Source: an uncultured Phycisphaerae bacterium (GTDB lineage Bacteria > Planctomycetota > Phycisphaerae > Sedimentisphaerales > Anaerohalosphaeraceae). From it: 10,404 nucleotides of DNA. The stretch covers positions 1-10,404 of the forward strand of contig CALKKA010000192.1 in the NCBI GenBank assembly GCA_937995495.1, given 5' to 3'. The first letter of the stretch is position 1; each line of letters begins with the position of its first letter. The notes under the pieces are model-generated. The model had not been told where the DNA came from and searched no databases. It saw nothing but the letters and a program-made list of their open reading frames with translations. Positions 1 through 6,755 of the stretch are shown here, one piece after another. A program made the translations under genes and the position numbers.

Positions 1-45
1 GCCCTGGCAATCTCACGCATGCACCCGGCAACCGCCCAATGAAAC

Positions 46-1026
46 TCAGCAGCTTATTTGTCGTTTTTTGTTCCATACCAGAAAATCTTTCAGCACTTCC
101 TGTATCAGTTCCGTGTCGTATGCTTTTCGGTTGTTCAAGCGAATTTCAAACTGGCGGGTAAAGATCGTCAGCAGTTTATCGTCGTCGATGATCTTAGCCG
201 CATCGAAACCCATCTCTACAAACAGTCGCTTCAGTTCGAGATACTCATTTGCATCGAGTGTTCCAAAAAGCGTCTCCCTGGATTTACCTTTGAGCTCTTC
301 GAGCCGTATCTTTGTGTTTTCAACATAGTTTTCTGAGATATCGAGGCCGCAGTAATCCCGCCCCAATTGCATCGCTGCCGCGGCGGTTGTGCCGGAGCCA
401 TTGAACGGGTCCAGAACCAGGTCGCCCGGATTGGAACTGGCGGCAATGATCCGTGCCAGCAAAAGTTCGGGCATCTGGCAGGGATGCCAGCTTTGTCGTT
501 CCTTGAACGTTCCGCACACACGCGAATAGGTGTTCCATACGTCGTCCGGAATTTTGCCTGTGGCGTTGGCCCGGCTGTCATTGTAGATCAACTGCCGGTC
601 TGATGGCAGGCGAACAGCCAGATCATTGAATGTGCATTCTTTTTCGTCTTTGGCAAAGTAGAAGATGTGCGCGTGCGCCCGTGAAAACTTAGTCTTTCCA
701 TGCTGGCCGAAGGTATAGTGCCAGATGATCCAATTGCGGCAGATCAGCCCCAGTTCTTCTCCAATAATACGGATATGTGCGGCATATTCGGCGCCGATAG
801 CGATATAGAACGATCCGGTGGGCTTCAGCACATTGACAGAGGCCGCCATCCAGTCCCGCGTCCAATGCAGATACTTATCTTTTTTGAGCGTGTCCTTGTA
901 GTGATCGTATTGATAGCCGATGTTAAACGGGGGATCGGCAAAGATAAGATCGGCGAAAGGTTCTTCGACCTTGCTCAGCAGGTCGATGCAGTCGCCGCAG
1001 ATGATATGGTTTCGAAATTCATGCAT
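46..1026 (-). CDS. Beta-class adenine/cytosine-N DNA methyltransferase, apparently orphan
   Basis: This gene encodes an S-adenosylmethionine-dependent DNA methyltransferase that modifies an exocyclic amino group (N6-adenine or N4-cytosine); which base and which site cannot be read from sequence. Counting from an in-frame TTG at 1041, the catalytic motif IV DPPFNIGY lies at residues 36-43. The SAM-binding motif I DPFNGSGTT lies at 211-219. Catalytic motif before SAM motif is the order of the beta class, which includes CcrM and HinfI-type enzymes. A helical tail of about 70 residues (259-331) follows the catalytic core, roughly where CcrM-type enzymes carry a C-terminal DNA-binding domain. Two starts are possible, TTG 1041 and ATG 1026 (five codons shorter). 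Neither has a clear ribosome binding site, and I chose the ATG. No restriction endonuclease is visible nearby, so it may be a solitary, housekeeping or regulatory methylase. It lies 67 bases downstream of the lipoprotein gene on the same strand (52 if the TTG is used) and may share its transcript. Confidence 0.92.
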   Translation of the reverse strand: MHEFRNHIICGDCIDLLSKVEEPFADLIFADPPFNIGYQYDHYKDTLKKDKYLHWTRDWMAASVNVLKPTGSFYIAIGAEYAAHIRIIGEELGLICRNWIIWHYTFGQHGKTKFSRAHAHIFYFAKDEKECTFNDLAVRLPSDRQLIYNDSRANATGKIPDDVWNTYSRVCGTFKERQSWHPCQMPELLLARIIAASSNPGDLVLDPFNGSGTTAAAAMQLGRDYCGLDISENYVENTKIRLEELKGKSRETLFGTLDANEYLELKRLFVEMGFDAAKIIDDDKLLTIFTRQFEIRLNNRKAYDTELIQEVLKDFLVWNKKRQISC

Positions 1027-1093
1027 GTGCGTATCATACAAACCGTAACGATGATTTCAAGAAGCAATTGGTGCGATGATGTTTGTTATGGGC

Positions 1094-1693
1094 CTACTGA
1101 ACGGTAATAACTTTCTGGTCGCTCAGGACTTTTCCGCTGAGGTAATCGGTAAAGGCCACTTTGAGGGTATAGTCCTTTTTCTGATCCGAAAAGTTTTCAA
1201 GGGGTATCTTGATGCGATAGTATCCGGCAAAGATGGTGCCGCCCCAGGTTGGGTGCAGTTCAGCCGGTTCAAGGGTCCACTCAGCCGGTTTAGCCTCATT
1301 CGATGTCGCGTCCAGATCCCAGAGTTGAATTTTGACTTTACCGATGGCCTTGATATAGTCCTGAGCGGTATCCAGCGGCTCAAGATAGACCACCAGTGTT
1401 TCCTGCACTCCATCGTCGTCTTTATCATAGAAGCCGGTGCGTTTTCCGATGCGGATTTTTTTCAGTGTTTCCAGCGCCTCCAATCGTGCTGCGGCGTCAA
1501 GTGTTGAGAGTGTATTAACTTGCTCGGTCAGTTCTGTATTATTAGATTCGAGGGTTTGGATTTGTGCCAACAGCTTGGTATTTTCCTGTTCGCATTCCTT
1601 GAGGGTGCCCCAGGGTCGCTGAGTTTTGCTGCCGCATCCGACCAGTATCATAGCCAGAGCGATAACAATGATGCTTTCGATCCGTCGTTTCAT
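1094..1693 (-). CDS. Small lipoprotein with coiled coil and Asp-rich loop, function unknown
   Basis: This encodes a 199-residue predicted lipoprotein. The N-terminus has KRR, then a hydrophobic stretch, then the lipobox LVGC with the acylated Cys at residue 20, so it should be exported and lipid-anchored. Residues about 31-79 form a Leu-rich amphipathic helix, probably a coiled coil. Next comes the loop DKDDDG (90-95), spaced like the D-x-D-x-DG start of EF-hand or dockerin calcium loops, though it lacks a clear full 12-residue loop. The rest, about 96-199, is rich in alternating hydrophobic residues and looks like a beta-sandwich. I chose ATG 1693 because GGAG (1700-1703) sits six bases upstream; an ATG at 1705 overlaps that GGAG. 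The open frame continues upstream through the clpP gene, but that part is only an overlap in another frame. I recall similar proteins in planctomycete genomes but know of no assigned function. Confidence 0.85.
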   Translation of the reverse strand: MKRRIESIIVIALAMILVGCGSKTQRPWGTLKECEQENTKLLAQIQTLESNNTELTEQVNTLSTLDAAARLEALETLKKIRIGKRTGFYDKDDDGVQETLVVYLEPLDTAQDYIKAIGKVKIQLWDLDATSNEAKPAEWTLEPAELHPTWGGTIFAGYYRIKIPLENFSDQKKDYTLKVAFTDYLSGKVLSDQKVITVQ

Positions 1694-1720
1694 TTTGTTC
1701 TCCATCAACTGATTGTATAA

Positions 1721-1748
1721 AAAAAGGCCTGCGTGAACAGGCCTTTTT
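1721..1748 (-). terminator. Intrinsic terminator of the clpP pair
   Basis: The sequence contains a perfect 11-base-pair inverted repeat: AAAAAGGCCTG at 1721-1731, a six-base loop, and CAGGCCTTTTT at 1738-1748. Read on the minus strand it begins six bases past the stop codon of the downstream clpP gene and ends in a run of seven T, the classic Rho-independent form. The other strand also has a T run, but no gene on that strand ends here. The lipoprotein ribosome binding site lies only about 15 bases beyond the T run, so that gene needs read-through or a promoter overlapping the hairpin. Confidence 0.9.
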
Positions 1749-1754
1749 GGAAAT

Positions 1755-2384
1755 TTAATTCTTATTCTCGTCTTTAGCGACATGCGGCGCTTTTTGCAGG
1801 ATCTTATCTGCCAGGCCATAGGCGATAGATTCGTCAGCCTCCAGCCACAGGTTACGGTCGCAGTCTTTCTCGATGTCCTTGGCGTCTTTGCCTGTGTGTT
1901 TGGACAGGACATCATAAAGTCGCTCCCGCAGCCGCAGAATTTCTTTGGCCTCGATCTCCAGATCGGTTGCCGCACCCTGCATCACACCGGAGATCAAGGG
2001 TTGGTGCAGCAAAATACGGCTGTTTGGAAGCATGAAGCGTTTGCCTTCTTTACCACCGGCGAACAGGACCGAGCCCATGCTCGCGGCCTGTCCAACGCAA
2101 TAGGTCGATACATCGCATCGCAAAAACTGCATGGTATCGTAAATTGCCAATCCGGAGGTGATGACGCCGCCCGGGGAGTTGATGTAAAAATGGATATCCG
2201 CTTCATCGTTTTCATTGCTCAAAAACAGCATCTGTGCAATGATCAGATTGGCCACATCATCATCGACGCCGCCGCCCAGAAAGATGATCCGATCCTTTAG
2301 CAGTCGGGAAAAAATATCATAGGCCCGTTCGCCCCGGCCGCTCTGTTCAACAACAATCGGTACTAAGTGACTATTCAATGCCAT
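1755..2384 (-). CDS. clpP: ATP-dependent Clp protease proteolytic subunit, canonical type
   Basis: This encodes the serine-protease subunit of the cytosolic Clp protease, whose heptameric rings receive substrates unfolded by a ClpX or ClpA/C ATPase. The 209 residues match the usual family length. The N-terminus has the classic VPIVVEQ segment (axial loop) and ERAYDIFSRLLKDRIIFLG. The catalytic triad is visible as Ser102 in GQAASMGS, His127 in LLHQP and Asp176 in DCDRN. The oxyanion-region motif INSPGG is at 68-73. The ATG at 2384 is preceded by GAGGAA with five-base spacing. It starts 22 bases after the end of the other clpP gene, so the two are surely co-transcribed, and a strong hairpin follows its stop. 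No clpX, clpA or trigger factor gene is in the window. It should be an active protease subunit. Confidence 0.97.
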   Translation of the reverse strand: MALNSHLVPIVVEQSGRGERAYDIFSRLLKDRIIFLGGGVDDDVANLIIAQMLFLSNENDEADIHFYINSPGGVITSGLAIYDTMQFLRCDVSTYCVGQAASMGSVLFAGGKEGKRFMLPNSRILLHQPLISGVMQGAATDLEIEAKEILRLRERLYDVLSKHTGKDAKDIEKDCDRNLWLEADESIAYGLADKILQKAPHVAKDENKN

Positions 2385-2406
2385 GACAATTCCTCATAAG
2401 GGTTTA

Positions 2407-3069
2407 TTATTTCTTTTCGGTCTTCTCTTTTTTCTTTTTTGTGTCTTGCGGCTCTTCAAGCACCTCGTCGATCAGGCCGTAGGCCTTAGCCTCTTCGGCG
2501 GTCATATATTTATCGCGTTCGGTTTCTTCGGCGATCTTTTCGGGTGTTAGTCCAGTGTGCTTGGACAGCAGATCAATGATGACTTTTTTCGCCTTAACGA
2601 TTTCCTCGGCCTGAATACGGATATCCTCCGCCTGTCCCGTAACACCACCCCATGGCTGATGCAGCATAACTTTGGCGTGCGGCAAGGCATGTCGTTTACC
2701 TTCGGTACCGGCGGCCAGAACGATTGCCGCTCCCGATTGGGCCCGTCCGATGCAGTAAGTTGCCACCGGTGAGCCGATGAACCGCATGGTGTCATAGATC
2801 GCCATCGTGTCATCGACGCTGCCGCCGGGGGAGTTGATGTATAGGTTGATCTCGACACCGCTTTTGAGATTGTCCAGATACAACAGTTTCATGATGACTT
2901 CGGTCGCCATCCGGTAGTTGATCTCACCGATCATAAAGACGATTCGATTTTCCAGCAGCAGATCGTCCAGGGTCATTTCCCGCATCCGCTGATAGCCCGG
3001 CTGCTGCAAACGCGGTTGCATCGCGTCGTTGAGTCGTTCCCGATGTTCACCAATCAATGGGTAGTGCAT
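2407..3069 (-). CDS. clpP: Second Clp protease proteolytic subunit, divergent N-terminus
   Basis: This encodes a second ClpP-family serine peptidase of 220 residues, the first gene of the two-clpP transcription unit. All three catalytic residues are present: Ser112 in GRAQSGAA, His137 in MLHQPWG and Asp186 in TERDKY. Two parts differ from the canonical neighbour. The N-terminal about 40 residues lack the VPxVVE axial-loop segment and the YDIxSRLLK helix, having YQRMREMTLDDLLLENR instead. The sequence around the serine is AQSGA rather than AASMG. The C-terminus is a lysine- and glutamate-rich tail (KKKKEKTEKK). ATG 3069 has AAGGAT about seven bases upstream. Known bacteria with two ClpP paralogues often build mixed rings, so a heteromeric ClpP complex is a reasonable inference, with this subunit likely altering gating or ATPase docking. 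Confidence 0.95.
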   Translation of the reverse strand: MHYPLIGEHRERLNDAMQPRLQQPGYQRMREMTLDDLLLENRIVFMIGEINYRMATEVIMKLLYLDNLKSGVEINLYINSPGGSVDDTMAIYDTMRFIGSPVATYCIGRAQSGAAIVLAAGTEGKRHALPHAKVMLHQPWGGVTGQAEDIRIQAEEIVKAKKVIIDLLSKHTGLTPEKIAEETERDKYMTAEEAKAYGLIDEVLEEPQDTKKKKEKTEKK

Positions 3070-3460
3070 ATTAAAATCCTTATAGTATTGAGTTGCTGTA
3101 TTCTTCTATTCTTGACATTATTATCGGCAGATGCGGCGACGCCTTTTGAATACTTTGCTTATTCCAGCCTTGTATCGGCGTTTTTGGGCTTGCAATTCAC
3201 ATAAACGCCTGTTTTTTGTCCAAAATTCAAGTCACTATCAGTTCTGGTTTCTACTCATTTAGCTGTGGCTTTGCAATAAGAATCTCAGCTTTTCCAAAGA
3301 CCATCGGTTCCGATGTGCTGGATTGCCAGATGGGGTGTCAAAAAATGTCTTAATTATCCTTTAATTCCGGTCAACAATTGGTCATAATAAGCGTATAGAA
3401 AGTATGTGGAGAGAATAAGTGTACATTTCATTAACCTCATAGGTTGGATAGGAGAAAAAT
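3070..3460. promoter_or_regulatory. 391-base divergent intergenic region between clpP and phasin genes
   Basis: No gene of credible composition fills this gap, which must hold the promoters of both the leftward clpP pair and the rightward phasin/kinase pair. I found no near-consensus -35/-10 pair for either. Weak candidates are GATAAT (minus strand, 3125-3120) for clpP and CATAAT at 3383-3388 for the phasin gene. Other structure is a short inverted repeat CATCGG-TT-CCGATG (3302-3315) and two GGTCA copies 11 bases apart (3369-3373, 3380-3384). A TTGACA at 3112-3117 on the plus strand has no matching -10. No CIRCE heat-shock operator is visible. Confidence 0.55.
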
Positions 3461-3748
3461 ATGTTTGAGGCACTGGATAAAATCATGTTGGCTGGGATGG
3501 GAGCGATGAGTATGACTAAGGAAAAGGCCGAATCGATCTTTGATGAGTATGTCGAGAAGGGCAAGGCACAGAAAGAGCACCGTGAGGGCTTCGTCAAGGA
3601 TATGATGGATCAGGCTGAGAAGGCCAAGACCGATTTGGAGAAAGTGATTTCTGAGCAGGTTGAAAAGGCCATGGGCAAACAGCCGCTGGCGACCAAAGAT
3701 GACATCAAACGCATCGAAGCCAAACTTGACGAGTTGCTGGCAAAGTAG
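3461..3748 (+). CDS. Phasin-family (PhaF/PhaI-like) small helical protein
   Basis: This encodes a 95-residue, strongly charged, all-helical protein resembling the short phasin-like proteins of the PhaF/PhaI group. In PHA-producing bacteria such proteins coat polyhydroxyalkanoate granules; in others they are found without an obvious granule. The N-terminal segment (about 1-18) is amphipathic and Met-rich, suited to surface or membrane contact. It is followed by a long Lys/Glu helix (20-70) and a C-terminal heptad-like stretch, DIKRIEAKLDELL, typical of the oligomerising coiled coil. ATG 3461 has GGAG at 3451-3454. The stop codon overlaps the ribosome binding site of the following UbiB-like kinase gene, so the two are translationally close. 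No PHA synthase is in the window. The family call is from composition and context, so moderate. Confidence 0.75.
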   Translation: MFEALDKIMLAGMGAMSMTKEKAESIFDEYVEKGKAQKEHREGFVKDMMDQAEKAKTDLEKVISEQVEKAMGKQPLATKDDIKRIEAKLDELLAK

Positions 3749-3759
3749 GGGCCGTGCCC

Positions 3760-5454
3760 ATGCGAAATCCGTTTTTCCGAATTAGCCGGACCTACTCTCA
3801 TCTGGTGCGCTATCGTCACATTATGGGGGTGCTGATGAAGTACGGTTTTGAAGAGGTGGCCGGTGTCTTTGCCCGGCGCCTCAAGATCGGTCTGGGTTCA
3901 AGGGGCCTGCCGACATCACGGATGGAGAATCTCGCTCAGACTTCGCTGCCTAAGCGGGTGCGGCTGGCGGCAGAGGAATTGGGGCCGACTTTTGTCAAAT
4001 TGGGACAGATGCTCAGTACACGGCCGGACTTGATACCATCTGAGTATGTCAGCGAGCTGGAGCGATTGCAGGACCGTGTCGCGCCGGAAAAGTACAAACG
4101 CATCCGTGATACCGTTAAGTTGCAGTTGGGGGCGTTTCCAGAGGAGATATTTGAAAGCTTTGACTCTGTCCCCTTGGCGGCGGCGAGTATTGCCCAAGTG
4201 CACCGTGCCCGCACCAAAGAGGGTCGCGAGGTAGTCCTCAAGATCCGCCGTCCGGGCATCGTTAAAACCATCCATACAGAAATGGAGATGCTTCACGATC
4301 TTGCGGCGCTGGTGAAAATGCGATTGGGCAGAGACAGCACCATCGATCCTGTACGCATGGTCAACGAGTTTAGCCAGGCGGTTACGAAAGAGGTGGATTT
4401 CGCCAATGAGCGGCGCAACCAGCAACGTTTCATTCGTAATTTCGAATCCGATTTGACGATTCATGTGCCGGAGGTCTTTGAGGCATATTCATCCGAGGGC
4501 ATTTTGACCATGGAGTTTATCGATGGGATCAAACCCAGCAATATCGAGCAATTGGAAAATGCCGGACTGGCGCCGAAGACCGTTGCCTCTCGCGGAGCCG
4601 ACTTTGTCCTCAAGCAGGTCTTTGATCATGGCTTCTTTCACACGGATCCGCATCCGGGAAACTTTTTGATTTTGCCCGACAATATTCTCTCTCCACTGGA
4701 TTTTGGACAGGTGGGGCGACTGGCTGTGCAGGACCGGATGTTGCTGCAGTATATCGTGCTGTCGATTGTCGATGGAGATGCGACCAAGATCGTCCACGGG
4801 CTTGAAAGGGCCGAAACGCTGGCTGACGCGACGGACTTGGCTGAGCTGACCCGCGATATCGAAGAGATCCTAAGCGATTATACGGGCCTGCCGCTTAAGG
4901 ATATTCCCTTTGGTGAGGCGCTGAGTCGGACTTTTGATGTCATCCGCGGGCACCACATCACGCCACCGCGTGATTTTACGCTGATGCTTAAGAGCTTGAT
5001 GACGATCGAGGCATTCGCGACGGATCTGGATACGGAGTTTCAGATTATCGATCACCTGAAACCCTATGCACGCAAGTTTTCATTTGAACAGATCAGCCCG
5101 GAAAATCTGTTTCGCCAGATGCGCAAGGCCACCCGAGGCGCCGGTGAACTGGCCGCACGATTTCCAGAGGATGCTGCGGCGATCATCAGTAAATTTCGGC
5201 GAGGTAATTTTAAGATTCATGTCTATCACGATCATCTGGAAGAACTGGAGCAGACGCTGGACAACAGCTCTAACCGCATATCATTCGCGGTTATCATTGC
5301 GGCGCTGTTGATTGCGTCAAGTTTGCTGGTTCCGCAGACTGGTGATGTTCTGGGGATCGTTAGTTTACAAACGCTGGGCATCATCGGATACTTAACGGCG
5401 GCGGCAATGGGTGCCTGGCTGCTGGCTTCCATCATCCGACACCGGCGTTTCTAA
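3760..5454 (+). CDS. ABC1/UbiB (AarF) family atypical protein-like kinase
   Basis: This encodes a 564-residue membrane-anchored ABC1/UbiB-family protein, close to the usual length of about 550. Characterised relatives are atypical kinases or ATPases that support isoprenoid-quinone synthesis or lipid handling; the substrate here is unknown. Family signatures are all present: KLGQ at 80-83, the Ala-rich nucleotide loop AAASIAQVH at 140-148, EVDFANE, catalytic HTDPHPGN at 294-301, and metal-binding DFG at 314-316. The C-terminus has two hydrophobic helices (about 507-526 and 537-558), as in UbiB, with an arginine-rich end. ATG 3760 was chosen over GTG 3754 because AGGGG at 3747-3751, inside the phasin stop region, is eight bases from the ATG but only two from the GTG. 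No other quinone gene is adjacent, so I do not assign ubiB as a symbol. Confidence 0.93.
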   Translation: MRNPFFRISRTYSHLVRYRHIMGVLMKYGFEEVAGVFARRLKIGLGSRGLPTSRMENLAQTSLPKRVRLAAEELGPTFVKLGQMLSTRPDLIPSEYVSELERLQDRVAPEKYKRIRDTVKLQLGAFPEEIFESFDSVPLAAASIAQVHRARTKEGREVVLKIRRPGIVKTIHTEMEMLHDLAALVKMRLGRDSTIDPVRMVNEFSQAVTKEVDFANERRNQQRFIRNFESDLTIHVPEVFEAYSSEGILTMEFIDGIKPSNIEQLENAGLAPKTVASRGADFVLKQVFDHGFFHTDPHPGNFLILPDNILSPLDFGQVGRLAVQDRMLLQYIVLSIVDGDATKIVHGLERAETLADATDLAELTRDIEEILSDYTGLPLKDIPFGEALSRTFDVIRGHHITPPRDFTLMLKSLMTIEAFATDLDTEFQIIDHLKPYARKFSFEQISPENLFRQMRKATRGAGELAARFPEDAAAIISKFRRGNFKIHVYHDHLEELEQTLDNSSNRISFAVIIAALLIASSLLVPQTGDVLGIVSLQTLGIIGYLTAAAMGAWLLASIIRHRRF

Positions 5455-5476
5455 TTGTAGTGCATCCTTTTTGCTT

Positions 5477-5504
5477 TTGCATTTTCCGTTCTACCCGCTA
5501 AAAT
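5477..5504 (+). promoter_or_regulatory. Possible promoter of the Xaa-Pro peptidase gene
   Basis: TTGCAT at 5477-5482 and TAAAAT at 5499-5504 are separated by 16 bases in the 88-base gap after the UbiB-like kinase gene. The -10 matches the sigma70 consensus at five of six positions, but the -35 at only three. A start near 5511 would give a leader of about 30 bases. I see no terminator after the kinase gene, so read-through is an alternative. Confidence 0.3.
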
Positions 5505-5542
5505 CCGTTTGCTGATACTTATTCGAATGAAAGAGTTGATCA

Positions 5543-6649
5543 ATGAACCTCCAGAAAAAAGAATACACCCGTCGGGCCAAAGCCGTACGGGTTGGATGTA
5601 AAGAACGCGGAGTTGATGGATTGATCGTAACCGGTCTTGAGAATGTGCGATATCTGACGGGCTTTTCCGGTCATGACAGTTGGGCGTTGGTGCTCCCCCG
5701 GAGTGTTGTGCTCATCACCGACAGCCGGTACACCGAACAGGCTCAGGGTGAGTGCGTTAACTGCCGGATTGTCGAGCGAAAAGGTGGGCTGGCAAAAGAA
5801 GCCGAAAAGATTCTTTCTAGGCTCAAGGGTATTACCACTCTGGGAGTCGAAGACAGCTCTTCGGTGGCACTGTTGAAGGGGATTAGTAAAATACTTTCGG
5901 CCAAAGTCAAACCCGCCAGCAAGATTGTGGAGGCCGTGCGGGTCGTCAAGACCGAAGGTGAGATCAAACTTATTCGCAAGGCGAGTCGAATTGCGTTTGA
6001 TGCCATGGACTGGGCGCTGGAGCAATTGAAGGTTGGCATGACCGAGCGACAGCTTGCGGCACTGTATGAATACAAACTCAGCGACTTTGGTGCGAAAGTC
6101 GGTTTTGAAACGATTGTTGCCTTTGGCCCGAACGGATCCCGAAACCATCACCAGCCGGTGGGTCGTAAACTCAAAAAGATCGATACGATTCTGCTGGACT
6201 TTGGCGCGAACTATCAGGGATACACCAGTGATATCACACGGTGTTTTGCTGTTGGCAAGGTGATGCCTTATTTTAGAAAGGCCTATGAAACGGTTGCTAA
6301 ATCAAAGTTACAGGCAATGACGACGATCAAGGCAGGCGTTGAAGCTTGCCTTGTGGATGCGGCGGCCCGGGGAGTGATCGCCTTGGCAGATTTCCCGGTG
6401 TTCGGCCATGGTACCGGCCATGGAATCGGTTTGGAAGTACACGAGGCGCCGGTTTTAAGCGGGATGAATAAAAAGACGGTGCTAAAATCCGGATATGTGG
6501 TAACGGTTGAGCCGGGGATTTATCTGCCGGGTAAGATGGGCATCCGCCTGGAAGATGATGTCCTGGTAACAGAGCAGGGCGCCAAAGTCCTCAGCAGGGA
6601 CAAACGATTCGATATCGGGCCGGATTTGCCGGTCCTCCTGAGCATTTAA
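5543..6649 (+). CDS. M24-family Xaa-Pro aminopeptidase/dipeptidase
   Basis: This encodes a cytosolic dinuclear-metal peptidase of the creatinase/prolidase fold that cleaves the bond before proline at peptide N-termini or in dipeptides. At 368 residues it has the size of the short bacterial enzymes (PepQ or YqhT-like), smaller than E. coli PepP. Residues 1 to about 135 form the creatinase N-domain and the rest the pita-bread catalytic domain. All five metal ligands are visible: Asp219 and Asp230 (DFGANYQGYTSD), His293 (HGTGHGIG), Glu323 (TVEPG) and Glu337 (IRLEDD). His289 and His300 match the auxiliary active-site histidines. ATG 5543 has a weak AAGAG eight bases upstream. In many genomes this gene precedes efp (elongation factor P), but here it is followed by a regulatory pair. 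Aminopeptidase versus dipeptidase cannot be decided. Confidence 0.93.
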   Translation: MNLQKKEYTRRAKAVRVGCKERGVDGLIVTGLENVRYLTGFSGHDSWALVLPRSVVLITDSRYTEQAQGECVNCRIVERKGGLAKEAEKILSRLKGITTLGVEDSSSVALLKGISKILSAKVKPASKIVEAVRVVKTEGEIKLIRKASRIAFDAMDWALEQLKVGMTERQLAALYEYKLSDFGAKVGFETIVAFGPNGSRNHHQPVGRKLKKIDTILLDFGANYQGYTSDITRCFAVGKVMPYFRKAYETVAKSKLQAMTTIKAGVEACLVDAAARGVIALADFPVFGHGTGHGIGLEVHEAPVLSGMNKKTVLKSGYVVTVEPGIYLPGKMGIRLEDDVLVTEQGAKVLSRDKRFDIGPDLPVLLSI

Positions 6650-6696
6650 GTTCTTTTATTCCCTCTGGGCACGCTTAGGCGCTTTTTGCAAAGTTC

Positions 6697-6725
6697 TTGA
6701 CAAGTTCTTTGAGATGGCCTACTAT
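6697..6725 (+). promoter_or_regulatory. Sigma70-type promoter of the STAS/anti-sigma pair
   Basis: A perfect -35 TTGACA (6697-6702) is followed by exactly 17 bases and TACTAT (6720-6725), four of six matches to TATAAT. Transcription should start near 6732. This sits 47 bases past the peptidase stop and 31 bases before the GTG with the good ribosome binding site. An in-frame ATG at 6714 falls between the two hexamers and would not be in this transcript. Confidence 0.7.
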
Positions 6726-6755
6726 TCTGCGGTTAATCTGAATCGGGAGAACAAA

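Noticed and set aside
1..45. Left edge beyond the methyltransferase
   Set aside because: Too short to identify anything; I see no hairpin, repeat or tRNA-like segment.
1694..1975. Upstream extension of the lipoprotein reading frame into clpP, on the same strand
   Set aside because: It overlaps the clpP coding sequence in another frame and the terminator, has no signal-peptide logic, and the lipobox and ribosome binding site fix the start at 1693.
3112..3140. TTGACA on the plus strand in the clpP upstream region as a promoter
   Set aside because: The sequence 16-18 bases downstream is GC-rich with no -10, and no plus-strand gene follows for more than 300 bases.
3016..3204. Plus-strand open frame of 62 codons with a hydrophobic stretch
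   Set aside because: It runs antisense through the start of clpP, and its hydrophobicity comes from AT-rich intergenic DNA. There is no credible ribosome binding site or promoter.
6714..6755. Longer ATG start for the STAS protein
   Set aside because: The ATG lies between the -35 and -10 of a good promoter and has no ribosome binding site; GTG 6756 has both the spacing and the site.
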